The notes beneath the pieces were generated by a model. It was not told where the DNA came from. It searched no databases and worked only from the letters and a program-made list of their open reading frames with translations. A DNA stretch of 64,000 nt from Acinetobacter sp. (lineage in GTDB: Bacteria > Pseudomonadota > Gammaproteobacteria > Pseudomonadales > Moraxellaceae), in the NCBI GenBank assembly GCA_031277915.1, contig JAITLL010000031.1, forward strand, positions 1 to 64,000. The letters are read 5' to 3'. Below, in pieces: positions 56,623 through 64,000 of the stretch. The translations under genes and the position numbers were made by a program. The first letter of the stretch is position 1; every line of letters begins with the position of its first letter.

Positions 56623-57293
56623 GTTGGAATTGTTTTTATAGCACCAAATTCAAAACGGTCCGGCCAGTTACATACATCGGCAACGACACATTCAGCACAT
56701 TTAGGTTTACGGGCAATACAGCAGTAACGACCATGTAATATCAACCAATGATGTGCATCTATAATAAATTCTTTCGGAATCACCTTAACCAAACGGTGTT
56801 CAACTTCAAGAACATTTTTACCTATTGCTAAGCCAGTACGATTTCCCACACGGAAAATATGGGTATCGACAGCCATGGTTGGTTGACCGAACGCTGTATT
56901 TAAAACAACATTGGCTGTTTTACGCCCTACACCTGGTAAAGCTTCCAAGTCTTTTCTGTTGCTTGGAACCTCACCGTTAAATTGCTCCATTAAAATCTTA
57001 CAGGTCTTAATGACATTTTCAGCTTTCGCATTATAAAGACCAATAGTCTTAATATATTCTTTTAAACCATCTACGCCTAAGTTGTAGATTTTTTCAGCAG
57101 TGTTGGCGACAGGATAGAGCTTATCAGTTGCTTTATTAACACTGACGTCGGTCGCTTGTGCCGATAACATGACGGCAATTAACAATTCAAACGAAGAAGA
57201 ATACTTTAATTCAGTTTGTGGAGAAGGTCTTTGTTCACGAAGGCGTTCAAAGAAAATTTGAATCTGCTTTTTCGTCATATTTTTGACGGCCAT
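56607..57293 (-). CDS. nth: Endonuclease III
   Basis: Base-excision-repair glycosylase/AP lyase for oxidised pyrimidines. The 228 residues include the helix-hairpin-helix and catalytic region LPGVGRKTANVVLN with the active lysine, the catalytic aspartate in MAVDTHIFRVGNR, and a C-terminal 4Fe-4S loop CCIARKPKCAECVVADVC. A strong AGGAGG lies five bases before the ATG, within the last codons of the upstream ferredoxin gene, whose TGA directly abuts this ATG. Confidence 0.96.
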   Translation of the reverse strand: MAVKNMTKKQIQIFFERLREQRPSPQTELKYSSSFELLIAVMLSAQATDVSVNKATDKLYPVANTAEKIYNLGVDGLKEYIKTIGLYNAKAENVIKTCKILMEQFNGEVPSNRKDLEALPGVGRKTANVVLNTAFGQPTMAVDTHIFRVGNRTGLAIGKNVLEVEHRLVKVIPKEFIIDAHHWLILHGRYCCIARKPKCAECVVADVCNWPDRFEFGAIKTIPTKNLS

Positions 57294-58085
57294 TCAGACC
57301 TCCTGTAATTGAATGAGTTGTTGCTGTAGCTCTTCAAGTTGAAGACGTTTTTTTACATCTTCGCGCACACTGAGCTGTTTTTCCAATTTTTTAATTTGTG
57401 TGCGAATTTTAGCTAACTCAATTGTAGTTTTCGCATCAGTTGGCACGGTCTCTTTAGGTTTCTCGATGAGTTCAATAGAAGGTAATTCATCAAGTGCCTG
57501 AGAAAACTGTGCAAACAGTTGAGTATCAATTTCAGCACGTACAACAGGACCTTTTCGGTGAGTGCGATGCTTTTCTTCACGTTGAATATGTGCGTAGTAG
57601 CGCTGTCTTAAATCATTTTGTTCTGCAGTACGCTGTTGTTCATTTGGTAAGGCTTGAGTGTCTTCGACCAAATCAATGCAATCTACTGGACAAGGGGGAA
57701 TGCATAACTCACAACCCGTGCATAAGTCGGTTAATATGGTATGCATAAGCTTACCACTGCCAATAATCGCATCTACAGGACAAGCACTAATACATTTGGT
57801 ACAGCCAATACATTCATCTTCACGAATAATCGCTTTCATTCGCTGTGGGCGACCATCTGACTGGATAGGCCATACACTACTTTCAGCAGTTAATGGAGAG
57901 CGATTTAATAGATTTGCCAGCGCATCAGCAACAGGTTGACCACCAGGAACACATTTATTTGCATCTTCACCTTCGGCAATGGACTTTGCGTAAGGTAGAC
58001 AGCCGTCACGGTGTCCACATAAACCACATTGTGTCTGTGGTAATAACGCATCGATCTCACGTATGAGAGAAATAGATGGATTCAT
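57294..58085 (-). CDS. rsxB: RnfB/RsxB-like iron-sulfur protein without a membrane anchor
   Basis: Electron-transfer ferredoxin-type protein of 263 residues. A four-cysteine 4Fe-4S domain (C20, C23, C29, C45; [15 protein letters not shown]) is followed by a double 4Fe-4S ferredoxin (C92, C95, C98, C102 and C122, C125, C128, C132). The C-terminal 130 residues are highly charged and helical. RnfB proteins normally start with a membrane helix; here the first domain begins at residue 5 and no other rnf gene is nearby. It is translationally adjacent to nth, whose FeS cluster may be related, but that link is speculation. Confidence 0.85.
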   Translation of the reverse strand: MNPSISLIREIDALLPQTQCGLCGHRDGCLPYAKSIAEGEDANKCVPGGQPVADALANLLNRSPLTAESSVWPIQSDGRPQRMKAIIREDECIGCTKCISACPVDAIIGSGKLMHTILTDLCTGCELCIPPCPVDCIDLVEDTQALPNEQQRTAEQNDLRQRYYAHIQREEKHRTHRKGPVVRAEIDTQLFAQFSQALDELPSIELIEKPKETVPTDAKTTIELAKIRTQIKKLEKQLSVREDVKKRLQLEELQQQLIQLQEV

Positions 58086-58416
58086 AGAGGAAAATTGCTT
58101 GCTTAAAACGATGCGATAATGAAGAAAAACCTAAGTAAGGTCAATGGATTTTAACGAATTTATTGGCTTTTTGATTGACCTAAAATGCAGCTAATATTGC
58201 ACAATAATAGATCAATAAAAGTGAAAAGAGAAATGACTGTTTTTGATTTTTAGATAGTTTTTCTAAAATTAAGTTTATGATAATTAAGTAAAATAAAATA
58301 ATTTAAAATAACTATTGTTAAAATTGATGGAAAGGGATTTAATATTTTGCTGCTAAATGATGCATTTAAAAATGTATTGCACCAATTTAATTCATTACTA
58401 TGCTGAGGACCGTGCA
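58086..58416. other. Divergent intergenic region rsxB / gdhA
   Basis: 331 AT-rich bases containing the gdhA leader. An open frame continues upstream of gdhA to 58357, but it has no ribosome site and is not GDH-like, so I treat it as untranslated. No hairpin or repeat of note. Confidence 0.55.
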
Positions 58417-59760
58417 TTGAAATACAATAATCTGAATGAATTCCTGAATTACGTGCAAGCGCGTGATCCGCATCAACCTGAGTTTTTACAAGCTGTTGAA
58501 GAAGTCATGACAAGCTTGTGGCCATTTATTGAAAAAAATCCGGAATATGCAGAACAGGGATTACTAGAACGTCTGGTTGAACCAGAGCGTGTGATTCAAT
58601 TTCGTGTTTCATGGATGGATGATCAAGGCCAGACTCAAGTGAACCGTGCTTTCCGTGTTCAGTATAATTCAGCAATTGGCCCATTTAAGGGTGGTATGCG
58701 TTTCCATCCATCGGTCAACTTATCTATTTTAAAATTTTTAGGGTTTGAGCAAACTTTTAAAAACTCACTCACGACTTTGCCAATGGGTGGTGGTAAAGGT
58801 GGTTCAGATTTTAATCCCAAGGGTAAATCTGATGCTGAAATTATGCGATTCTGTCAGTCGCTCATGATTGAGCTTTACCGTCATTTAGGCCCAAATACTG
58901 ATATTCCAGCAGGAGATATTGGCGTGGGGGCTCGTGAAGTCGGATATATGGCTGGCATGATGAAAAAACTGAGTAATGACACCGCTTGTGTCTTTACCGG
59001 TAAAGGAATTTCATTTGGTGGTAGCTTAATGCGCCCAGAAGCTACAGGCTATGGTACGGTTTATTTTGCAGAAGAAATGCTAAAAACACGTGGGCAATCT
59101 TTTGCTGGTAAAACTGTTTCGGTATCTGGTTCTGGTAACGTTGCACAATATGCTGCTGAAAAGGCAATGTTCTTGGGTGCAAAAGTTGTTACTTTGTCGG
59201 ACTCGAACGGTACAGTTTATTTAAAAAATGGTTTCACCGACGAATTGCTTGCTGAAGTTATGGAGCTGAAAAACGTTCAGCGTGGTCGTATTTCCGAGTT
59301 TGCTTCTAAGCATGGTTTTGAATATTTTGAGGGTAAAACTCCGTGGCATATTCCTGTAGATATTGCTTTACCGTGTGCGACACAAAATGAATTAACAGGT
59401 GAGGATGCAAAAACTCTTATTGCTAATGGAGTCATTTGTGTAGCTGAAGGTGCCAATATGCCATCTACACTTGAGGCTGTTGAGCATTTTATTGAAGCTA
59501 ATATTTTGTATGCGCCAGGTAAAGCATCTAATGCGGGTGGGGTGGCAACTTCTGGTTTAGAAATGTCTCAAAATTCGATCCGTTTGAGCTGGGCACATGC
59601 TGAAGTCGATGAACGCTTACATGCAATTATGAAAGATATTCATGCCAATTGTGTAAGATACGGTACTAAAGAAGATGGGACTGTAAATTACGTAGACGGA
59701 GCTAATATTGCAGGCTTTGTAAAAGTTGCTGATGCAATGCTTGCACAAGGTATTTATTAA
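58417..59760 (+). CDS. gdhA: NADP-specific glutamate dehydrogenase, TTG start
   Basis: Makes glutamate from 2-oxoglutarate and ammonia. The protein aligns by eye with E. coli GdhA from its first residues (LNEFLNYVQARDPHQPEF). Starting at the TTG at 58417, which has GAGGA seven bases upstream, gives 447 residues, the same length as E. coli GdhA. The in-frame ATG at 58357 would add 20 residues of unrelated sequence. Conserved blocks: GPFKGGMRFHP, MGGGKGGSDF with the catalytic lysine, and VSGSGNVAQYA for NADP. A terminator follows. Confidence 0.96.
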   Translation: MKYNNLNEFLNYVQARDPHQPEFLQAVEEVMTSLWPFIEKNPEYAEQGLLERLVEPERVIQFRVSWMDDQGQTQVNRAFRVQYNSAIGPFKGGMRFHPSVNLSILKFLGFEQTFKNSLTTLPMGGGKGGSDFNPKGKSDAEIMRFCQSLMIELYRHLGPNTDIPAGDIGVGAREVGYMAGMMKKLSNDTACVFTGKGISFGGSLMRPEATGYGTVYFAEEMLKTRGQSFAGKTVSVSGSGNVAQYAAEKAMFLGAKVVTLSDSNGTVYLKNGFTDELLAEVMELKNVQRGRISEFASKHGFEYFEGKTPWHIPVDIALPCATQNELTGEDAKTLIANGVICVAEGANMPSTLEAVEHFIEANILYAPGKASNAGGVATSGLEMSQNSIRLSWAHAEVDERLHAIMKDIHANCVRYGTKEDGTVNYVDGANIAGFVKVADAMLAQGIY

Positions 59761-59770
59761 GTACAGAAAT

Positions 59771-59802
59771 AAAAAATCCGATGCCAAAGCATCGGATTTT
59801 TT
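59771..59802. terminator. Shared terminator of gdhA and the META-domain gene
   Basis: AAAAAATCCGATGC pairs with GCATCGGATTTTTT around CAAA, between two convergent genes. Confidence 0.9.
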
Positions 59803-59815
59803 TAGTTTAAAAAAC

Positions 59816-60925
59816 TTATTTTTTAGGCTTTTTAACCATTTCTTGCTCAACAACCATATCTAATACATCTGCTTGGCTAGATTGATCTGCTGCTGGATTT
59901 TTTACATCAAAACGTTTTACACGTAAGATTACGCGTTGGTTTGGATTGTGTTCAAAACCTTCGATCTGACCATAATATAATGACCAGTTTTTGTCAGTGT
60001 AAGTTTTAACACCTTTGTCATCATATTTTACTTCACGAACTTGCAAGCAAGTTTGTGGTGCAACACCAGTACAAGATTTAGTTTCTGGAGCAACTTCAAG
60101 GAAAACAGTTTTACCTTCAGATTGATATTTTGCTTCAGGTGTCATTTTACCAGTGAAAGTATATTTCTGACCTTGAGCATCAACGATTGTTAATGTTGGT
60201 TGATCAACGTTTGTGGTATTGAGTTCAAACGGGATCGCACGTTTTTGGAAAAGGCTGCTAGAAAATTGTTCCTGTTTCATTAAAGCAGGTTCACACGCCA
60301 TCATAGTTGACATTACTTCAGCCGTTACGATGGTATTGTTTTCAACTTTCCAAGTTGTTCCTTGGCGGTTACAACCCGTTGCGATAGATAAACGATCATT
60401 TGTGAAGTTAAGAACGATAGGCTTTTTAGTATTTTCAGGTTGGTATGACCATGAATAATCAGTTAAAGCTTGAGTGTTAGTTGCTTTTACGCCTTGGAAA
60501 ATATGCTTTTGACCAGTTTTATCTGTCACGCTTAAGATTACCTGACCATTGCTATTACTAATTTCGATTGGCAATTTTGCTTCACTAAAGATGCTATTAG
60601 ACAATTGTTCTTGTTTCATTAAATCGTCTTGGCAAGCCATCATTGTTGATGCAAGAGGAGAGATAACGAGTTGGTTACCTTCAACTTGCCAAGTACCACG
60701 TTGACCATTACAACCTGTGTTAATTGCTAATTTACCGTCAGCATTAAAGTTAACAACAAGCGGCTTGGATGCTTTTACATTTTGATAAGTCCAAGTATAT
60801 TCACTTAAAGTAGCTGCAAGGTTTTGTTGTTGCTCAGATACAATTGGAGCTTGAGTATTTGAAACTGTTTGACACGCCATTAAAGAAAAAGGTAACAACG
60901 CAAGAATTAAATATTTAATTTTCAT
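59816..60925 (-). CDS. Lipoprotein with two META domains and a DUF4377 domain
   Basis: The 369 residues start with lipobox SLMAC (C18). Two tandem META-type domains (about 36-147 and 152-260) repeat the same landmarks: YTWTYQN/YSWSYQP, INTGCNGQRGTW/IATGCNRQGTTW, STMMACQDDLMKQEQ/STMMACEPALMKQEQ. A C-terminal domain (about 268-355) with KSCTGVAPQTCLQVREVKY and WSLYYGQIEGFEHNPNQRVI looks like DUF4377. META domains occur in HslJ, linked to heat and novobiocin tolerance. The domain names are by pattern; function is not known. Confidence 0.85.
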   Translation of the reverse strand: MKIKYLILALLPFSLMACQTVSNTQAPIVSEQQQNLAATLSEYTWTYQNVKASKPLVVNFNADGKLAINTGCNGQRGTWQVEGNQLVISPLASTMMACQDDLMKQEQLSNSIFSEAKLPIEISNSNGQVILSVTDKTGQKHIFQGVKATNTQALTDYSWSYQPENTKKPIVLNFTNDRLSIATGCNRQGTTWKVENNTIVTAEVMSTMMACEPALMKQEQFSSSLFQKRAIPFELNTTNVDQPTLTIVDAQGQKYTFTGKMTPEAKYQSEGKTVFLEVAPETKSCTGVAPQTCLQVREVKYDDKGVKTYTDKNWSLYYGQIEGFEHNPNQRVILRVKRFDVKNPAADQSSQADVLDMVVEQEMVKKPKK

Positions 60926-61063
60926 TTAAAAAACTTCAAGTAAAAAAACAACAGCACTAAGCTTAAAACATTCTTAAAAAAAGAAAATGTAAACATATGA
61001 TTGTTTCGGTTTTTAAAATGTATATGTTTGTAAATTATTTGAATTTTTAACAAAAATAATGGT

Positions 61064-61085
61064 ATACCCCGCAAGGACGGGGTAT
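61064..61085 (-). terminator. Probable terminator of the dioxygenase gene
   Basis: ATACCCCG pairs with CGGGGTAT around six bases, 10 bases after the minus-strand stop. The T-run is delayed by about five bases, so it is a weaker call. Confidence 0.55.
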
Positions 61086-61095
61086 TTCCTAAAAA

Positions 61096-61872
61096 TTAAT
61101 CAAAACGGTAAATATCCATACCCAATGAGCCCATTGTGAAGCTACTATGAACAATGGTAAAACGATGACCTGTTCCCATCGCAAAAAACAAAGGTGCAAA
61201 ATGCTCAAGGGTTGGGTGATTCTGTTTTATAAAAGGAAGTGTTTGCCACTCTAGTACAGCATCATAATCTTGATGACTTAGTTTGCTCACTATTGTATTT
61301 CTAAAGGCTGAAGCCCATTCAGGAACTTTAGAGTTGTCTCCTTGCCAAGACAGTTCTGCCAGATTATGAGTAATACTTCCTGAGCCAATCAGTAAAATTT
61401 GTTTGTCACGTAAAGGTGCGAGTGTTTGCCCTATACGATAAATTTCTTGAGCACTTAAGCTCATCGGCAAAGAAATTTCAACAACAGGGATGTCTGCATC
61501 TGGATACATGTGTAAAAGAGGCATCCATACACCGTGGTCGCGAGGACGGGTGCTATTAGCATGGGCAACAAAATGAGCCTCTGCCAGTAACTTCAAAATT
61601 TCTTCTGCAAGTTCTGGTTCACCAGGCGCACTATAACGAATGTCATATAACTCTGGTGGAAAACCACGGAAGTCATGCCATGTTTCTGGGCGAGTCGAAC
61701 TACTTACTTCAAGTGCTTTACTTTCCCAGTGAGCAGACATCACAATGATTGCCTTCGGGGTAGGTAGATTTATACCAAGACGGTGTAACGCCGGACCCAC
61801 TTGTTCAGGATCAAGTGCAAGCATGGGTGAACCATGTGAAATAAACAGTCCGGGAAGGGTTTGTAGTTCCAT
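61096..61872 (-). CDS. ygiD: Class III extradiol dioxygenase, DODA/YgiD type
   Basis: Single-domain LigB-fold enzyme of 258 residues related to 4,5-DOPA extradiol dioxygenase. Expected metal-ligand histidines are visible in LFISHGSPMLAL (H13) and VMSAHWESKALEV. A further conserved histidine lies in GSGSITHNLAEL, along with HGVWMPLLHMYP in the middle. The physiological substrate in bacteria is uncertain. It is a stand-alone gene. Confidence 0.88.
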   Translation of the reverse strand: MELQTLPGLFISHGSPMLALDPEQVGPALHRLGINLPTPKAIIVMSAHWESKALEVSSSTRPETWHDFRGFPPELYDIRYSAPGEPELAEEILKLLAEAHFVAHANSTRPRDHGVWMPLLHMYPDADIPVVEISLPMSLSAQEIYRIGQTLAPLRDKQILLIGSGSITHNLAELSWQGDNSKVPEWASAFRNTIVSKLSHQDYDAVLEWQTLPFIKQNHPTLEHFAPLFFAMGTGHRFTIVHSSFTMGSLGMDIYRFD

Positions 61873-61983
61873 TTCGTTACACCTGAGTCAAAAGCAGAAT
61901 AATAGTCATTATGCCAAAATCAGGACATGATAAAAGTACCCTGATTTCAACGGATTGTTCTTAAAATGAAACGTTTGTTCTTT

Positions 61984-62463
61984 TTATGCACGGTGATAAG
62001 GATGATTATGATTAATACTCATTGCTCGGTAAAGTTGTTCGATTAATAAAACACGTACCAAAGGATGTGGCATAGTGAGTTTTGATAGTGACCAATGCCA
62101 AGCAGCAGCTTTACGCACTTGATCTGATAAACCATCTGGGCCGCCTATAGCAAGTGCTACATCATTACCTTCGAGCATCCATTGTTTCATAGTGTCAGCC
62201 AGTTTTTCTGTGCTGAGTTCACGTCCACCAACTTCTAAAGCGATTAGCGTTTCGTTAGGTTTTAAAGCATTTAAAATACTTTCACCTTCAATTTGACAGT
62301 ATCTCAAAATATCTGCCTCTGAGTCATTTTTTCCACGTTTTGCCATTGGAAGTTCAATCACTTGAGTCTGAACAAAAGGCTGAATACGTTTGAAATAATC
62401 TTCAAAACCAGTAAGAACCCAAGCAGGCATTTTTTGACCAATGGTCAGAATACGAATTTTCAT
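61984..62463 (-). CDS. rlmH: 23S rRNA (pseudouridine(1915)-N(3))-methyltransferase
   Basis: SPOUT-class methylase that modifies helix 69 of 23S rRNA in assembled ribosomes. The 159 residues contain the family blocks LPMAKRGKN, LALEVGGRELSTE-like (ALEVGGRELSTEKLA), IGGPDGLSDQV and the C-terminal EQLYRAMSINHNHPYHRA knot tail. The length fits the family. It is usually next to rsfS; here it stands alone. Confidence 0.95.
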   Translation of the reverse strand: MKIRILTIGQKMPAWVLTGFEDYFKRIQPFVQTQVIELPMAKRGKNDSEADILRYCQIEGESILNALKPNETLIALEVGGRELSTEKLADTMKQWMLEGNDVALAIGGPDGLSDQVRKAAAWHWSLSKLTMPHPLVRVLLIEQLYRAMSINHNHPYHRA

Positions 62464-62542
62464 GTTGTCTATTTAGTCAAAATGGCTGACATAGTATACC
62501 TGAGGCGGCAATAAGTTCGGGGAGGCAAGTGGGCATAAAAAA

Positions 62543-62607
62543 CGCAGTCCAAAAAATGGTGTTGGACTGCGATCAAATGATCATCTGTCTGGAGTTCAGA
62601 TGATCAT
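62543..62607. other. Two tandem perfect hairpins, candidate structured RNA
   Basis: CGCAGTCCAA (62543-62552) pairs perfectly with TTGGACTGCG (62562-62571), loop nine bases. Six bases later ATGATCATCTG (62577-62587) pairs perfectly with CAGATGATCAT (62597-62607), again with a nine-base loop. There is no U-run on either side, so they are not ordinary terminators. No gene overlaps them. They lie in the 302-base gap between rlmH and lon. Confidence 0.5.
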
Positions 62608-62727
62608 AGAGAATAAAAAACAAGCCTATCTATGACATAAGATAGTTAAGAGTAAATAATAAAATTAATCACTCCTACCTATTATTATGAGGAAGGTTGG
62701 ATATTTTTCAATCAAATTATGTAACAA

Positions 62728-62755
62728 AAAAAAGAGAGCCAAAGCTCTCTTTTTT
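62728..62755 (-). terminator. Terminator of lon
   Basis: GAGAGC pairs with GCTCTC, with flanking A- and T-runs extending the stem; on the minus strand it is followed by eight T's. Confidence 0.85.
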
Positions 62756-62765
62756 CAAATTTTAA

Positions 62766-64000
62766 TTAGTGACGAGCTGCTTTTGAGTCTTCCACCGGTT
62801 TTACAATCGGTGTCTTCGGTAAAGGCTTTGGCATCGAAGTTAATGCTAAAGGTAAGATTTCATCAATACTTTTCACAGCTTTGATTTCTAATCCTTCTTT
62901 TACATTGTCAGGAATCTCTGCCAAATCACGTACGTTATCTTGAGGAATGAAGACGAGCTTAATTCCACCACGATGTGCTGCAAGAAGTTTTTCTTTCAAG
63001 CCACCAATACGCATCGCACGACCACCAAGACTTGTTTCACCAGTCATTGCAATATCTGGACGAATAGCAATACCAGTAAATGCTGATACAAGTGCGGTTG
63101 TTAATGCTAAACCAGCAGATGGACCATCTTTTGGTGTTGCACCTTCAGGTAAGTGAACATGTACATCAGTTTCTTCAAAACGAGATGCTTCAATACCCAA
63201 TTCATCGGCACGTGTACGTACTACAGTCATCGCTGCGGTAATCGATTCTTTCATTACATCACCAAGTGAACCGGTTGTAATAAATTTACCTTTACCTTTT
63301 ACAGCTGCAACTTCAATAGTAAGTAACTCACCACCAACAGAAGTCCATGCCAAGCCATTCACACGACCTACTTGCGCTTCATCTTCTGCAATACCAAAGT
63401 CAAATTTGTGTGGACCTAGGTATTCAGGAAGATTAGCAGAGGTAACGTCAAGCTGTAAGTTTTTAGACTTTTTACTAACCGCTTCTTTTACCACTTTACG
63501 CGCAATTTTAGAGACTTCACGTTCTAAACTACGGACACCAGCTTCACGTGTATAACGTTGAACAATATCACGAATCGCTTCTTCATGAATTGTTAACTCT
63601 TTTGCACGTAATCCGTTGTTCTTAATTGCTTTAGGAACAAGGTAGCGCTCAGCTATGTTTACTTTTTCATCCTCGGTATAACCCGGTAGACGAATGACTT
63701 CCATACGGTCCAGTAAAGCTTCTGGAATATTCATGCTGTTTGCAGTACAGATGAACATTACCTCAGAAAGGTCAAGATCAAGATCTAAATAGTGATCATT
63801 GAATTTACTGTTTTGTGATGGATCAAGTACTTCAAGCAATGCAGAAGCTGGGTCACCACGGTAGTCTTGTGCCATCTTGTCAATTTCGTCGAGTAAGAAC
63901 AATGGGTTCTTCACGCCAACTTTTGTTAAAGACTGTACAATTTTACCCGGCATCGCACCAATATAAGTACGACGATGTCCACGAATTTCTGCTTCATCAC
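62766..64000 (-). CDS. lon: ATP-dependent protease Lon (5' part cut by window edge)
   Basis: AAA+ serine protease that degrades misfolded and regulatory proteins. About 411 C-terminal codons are present. The visible part begins just before [15 protein letters not shown] in the AAA+ module, then has Walker [10 protein letters not shown], sensor-like [19 protein letters not shown], and the protease domain. The catalytic serine is in [11 protein letters not shown] and the lysine in [14 protein letters not shown]. The Walker A and N-terminal substrate domain lie beyond position 64000. The C-terminal tail ([20 protein letters not shown]) is longer and proline/lysine-rich compared with E. coli Lon. 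Confidence 0.97.
   Translation of the reverse strand, partial: DEAEIRGHRRTYIGAMPGKIVQSLTKVGVKNPLFLLDEIDKMAQDYRGDPASALLEVLDPSQNSKFNDHYLDLDLDLSEVMFICTANSMNIPEALLDRMEVIRLPGYTEDEKVNIAERYLVPKAIKNNGLRAKELTIHEEAIRDIVQRYTREAGVRSLEREVSKIARKVVKEAVSKKSKNLQLDVTSANLPEYLGPHKFDFGIAEDEAQVGRVNGLAWTSVGGELLTIEVAAVKGKGKFITTGSLGDVMKESITAAMTVVRTRADELGIEASRFEETDVHVHLPEGATPKDGPSAGLALTTALVSAFTGIAIRPDIAMTGETSLGGRAMRIGGLKEKLLAAHRGGIKLVFIPQDNVRDLAEIPDNVKEGLEIKAVKSIDEILPLALTSMPKPLPKTPIVKPVEDSKAARH

Overview
The window is about 64 kb of AT-rich gamma-proteobacterial chromosome. Gene content and order point to Acinetobacter, most likely the calcoaceticus-baumannii complex. The strongest pointers are the rubA-rubB-estB-oxyR cluster known from Acinetobacter, a urease cluster ureDABC-EFG-ureJ, a long-form isocitrate lyase, a Wzi-family capsule protein, and many AT-rich gaps with short U-tailed terminators. 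I found no tRNA, rRNA, CRISPR array, insertion sequence or prophage. The region reads as core chromosome. Both ends cut a gene: metH at the left and lon at the right.

Layout. 1-5.8 kb: partial metH (-), a PiT phosphate transporter with a PhoB-type box, and D-serine dehydratase dsdA. 5.8-11.7 kb: an unrecognised 515-aa Rossmann-like protein, a structured non-coding stretch, a tiny lipoprotein, a coupled lipoprotein sulfatase / formylglycine-generating enzyme pair, and a rhomboid protease. 11.8-16.5 kb: nfuA, a decayed TonB-receptor gene, an unknown helical protein, an exported alpha/beta hydrolase, beta-carbonic anhydrase and tesA. 16.5-23.4 kb: ybbA-ybbP exporter, a second rhomboid, mtgA and ppk. 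23.7-29 kb: a SPOR-like protein, oxyR-estB-rubB-rubA (read leftwards), an SRPBCC protein and a YqiA-like hydrolase.

29.3-36.8 kb: lysS, a Wzi-family outer-membrane protein, and cysDN preceded by a hairpin and a short overlapping leader peptide. A DUF2239 gene with a palindromic operator-like site and an unknown 170-aa protein follow. 36.8-44.4 kb: a CitMHS citrate transporter, a CNNM/CorC-type protein, a LysR regulator divergent from aceA, and two small lipoproteins, one of the NlpE type. 44.5-50.8 kb: the urease cluster and an orphan exported protein. 50.9-56.6 kb: rsmD-mrdA, an exported beta-rich protein, a DUF445 membrane protein, adk and a one-helix membrane peptide. 56.6-64 kb: nth, a soluble RnfB-like ferredoxin, gdhA, a META-META-DUF4377 lipoprotein, a DODA-type dioxygenase, rlmH, a pair of perfect tandem hairpins, and partial lon.

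Most of the window is housekeeping metabolism: sulfur (cysDN, sulfatase), nitrogen (urease, gdhA), phosphate and polyphosphate (pit, ppk), and C2 carbon and alkane oxidation (aceA, rubAB). Cell-envelope genes make up much of the rest. No large undescribed system is evident. The items most worth a second look are small: the branched structured element at 7.75 kb, the lipoprotein FGE/sulfatase couple, the TonB-receptor relic at 12.6 kb, the leader peptide in front of cysD, the DUF2239 autoregulation candidate, and the twin hairpins at 62.55 kb.
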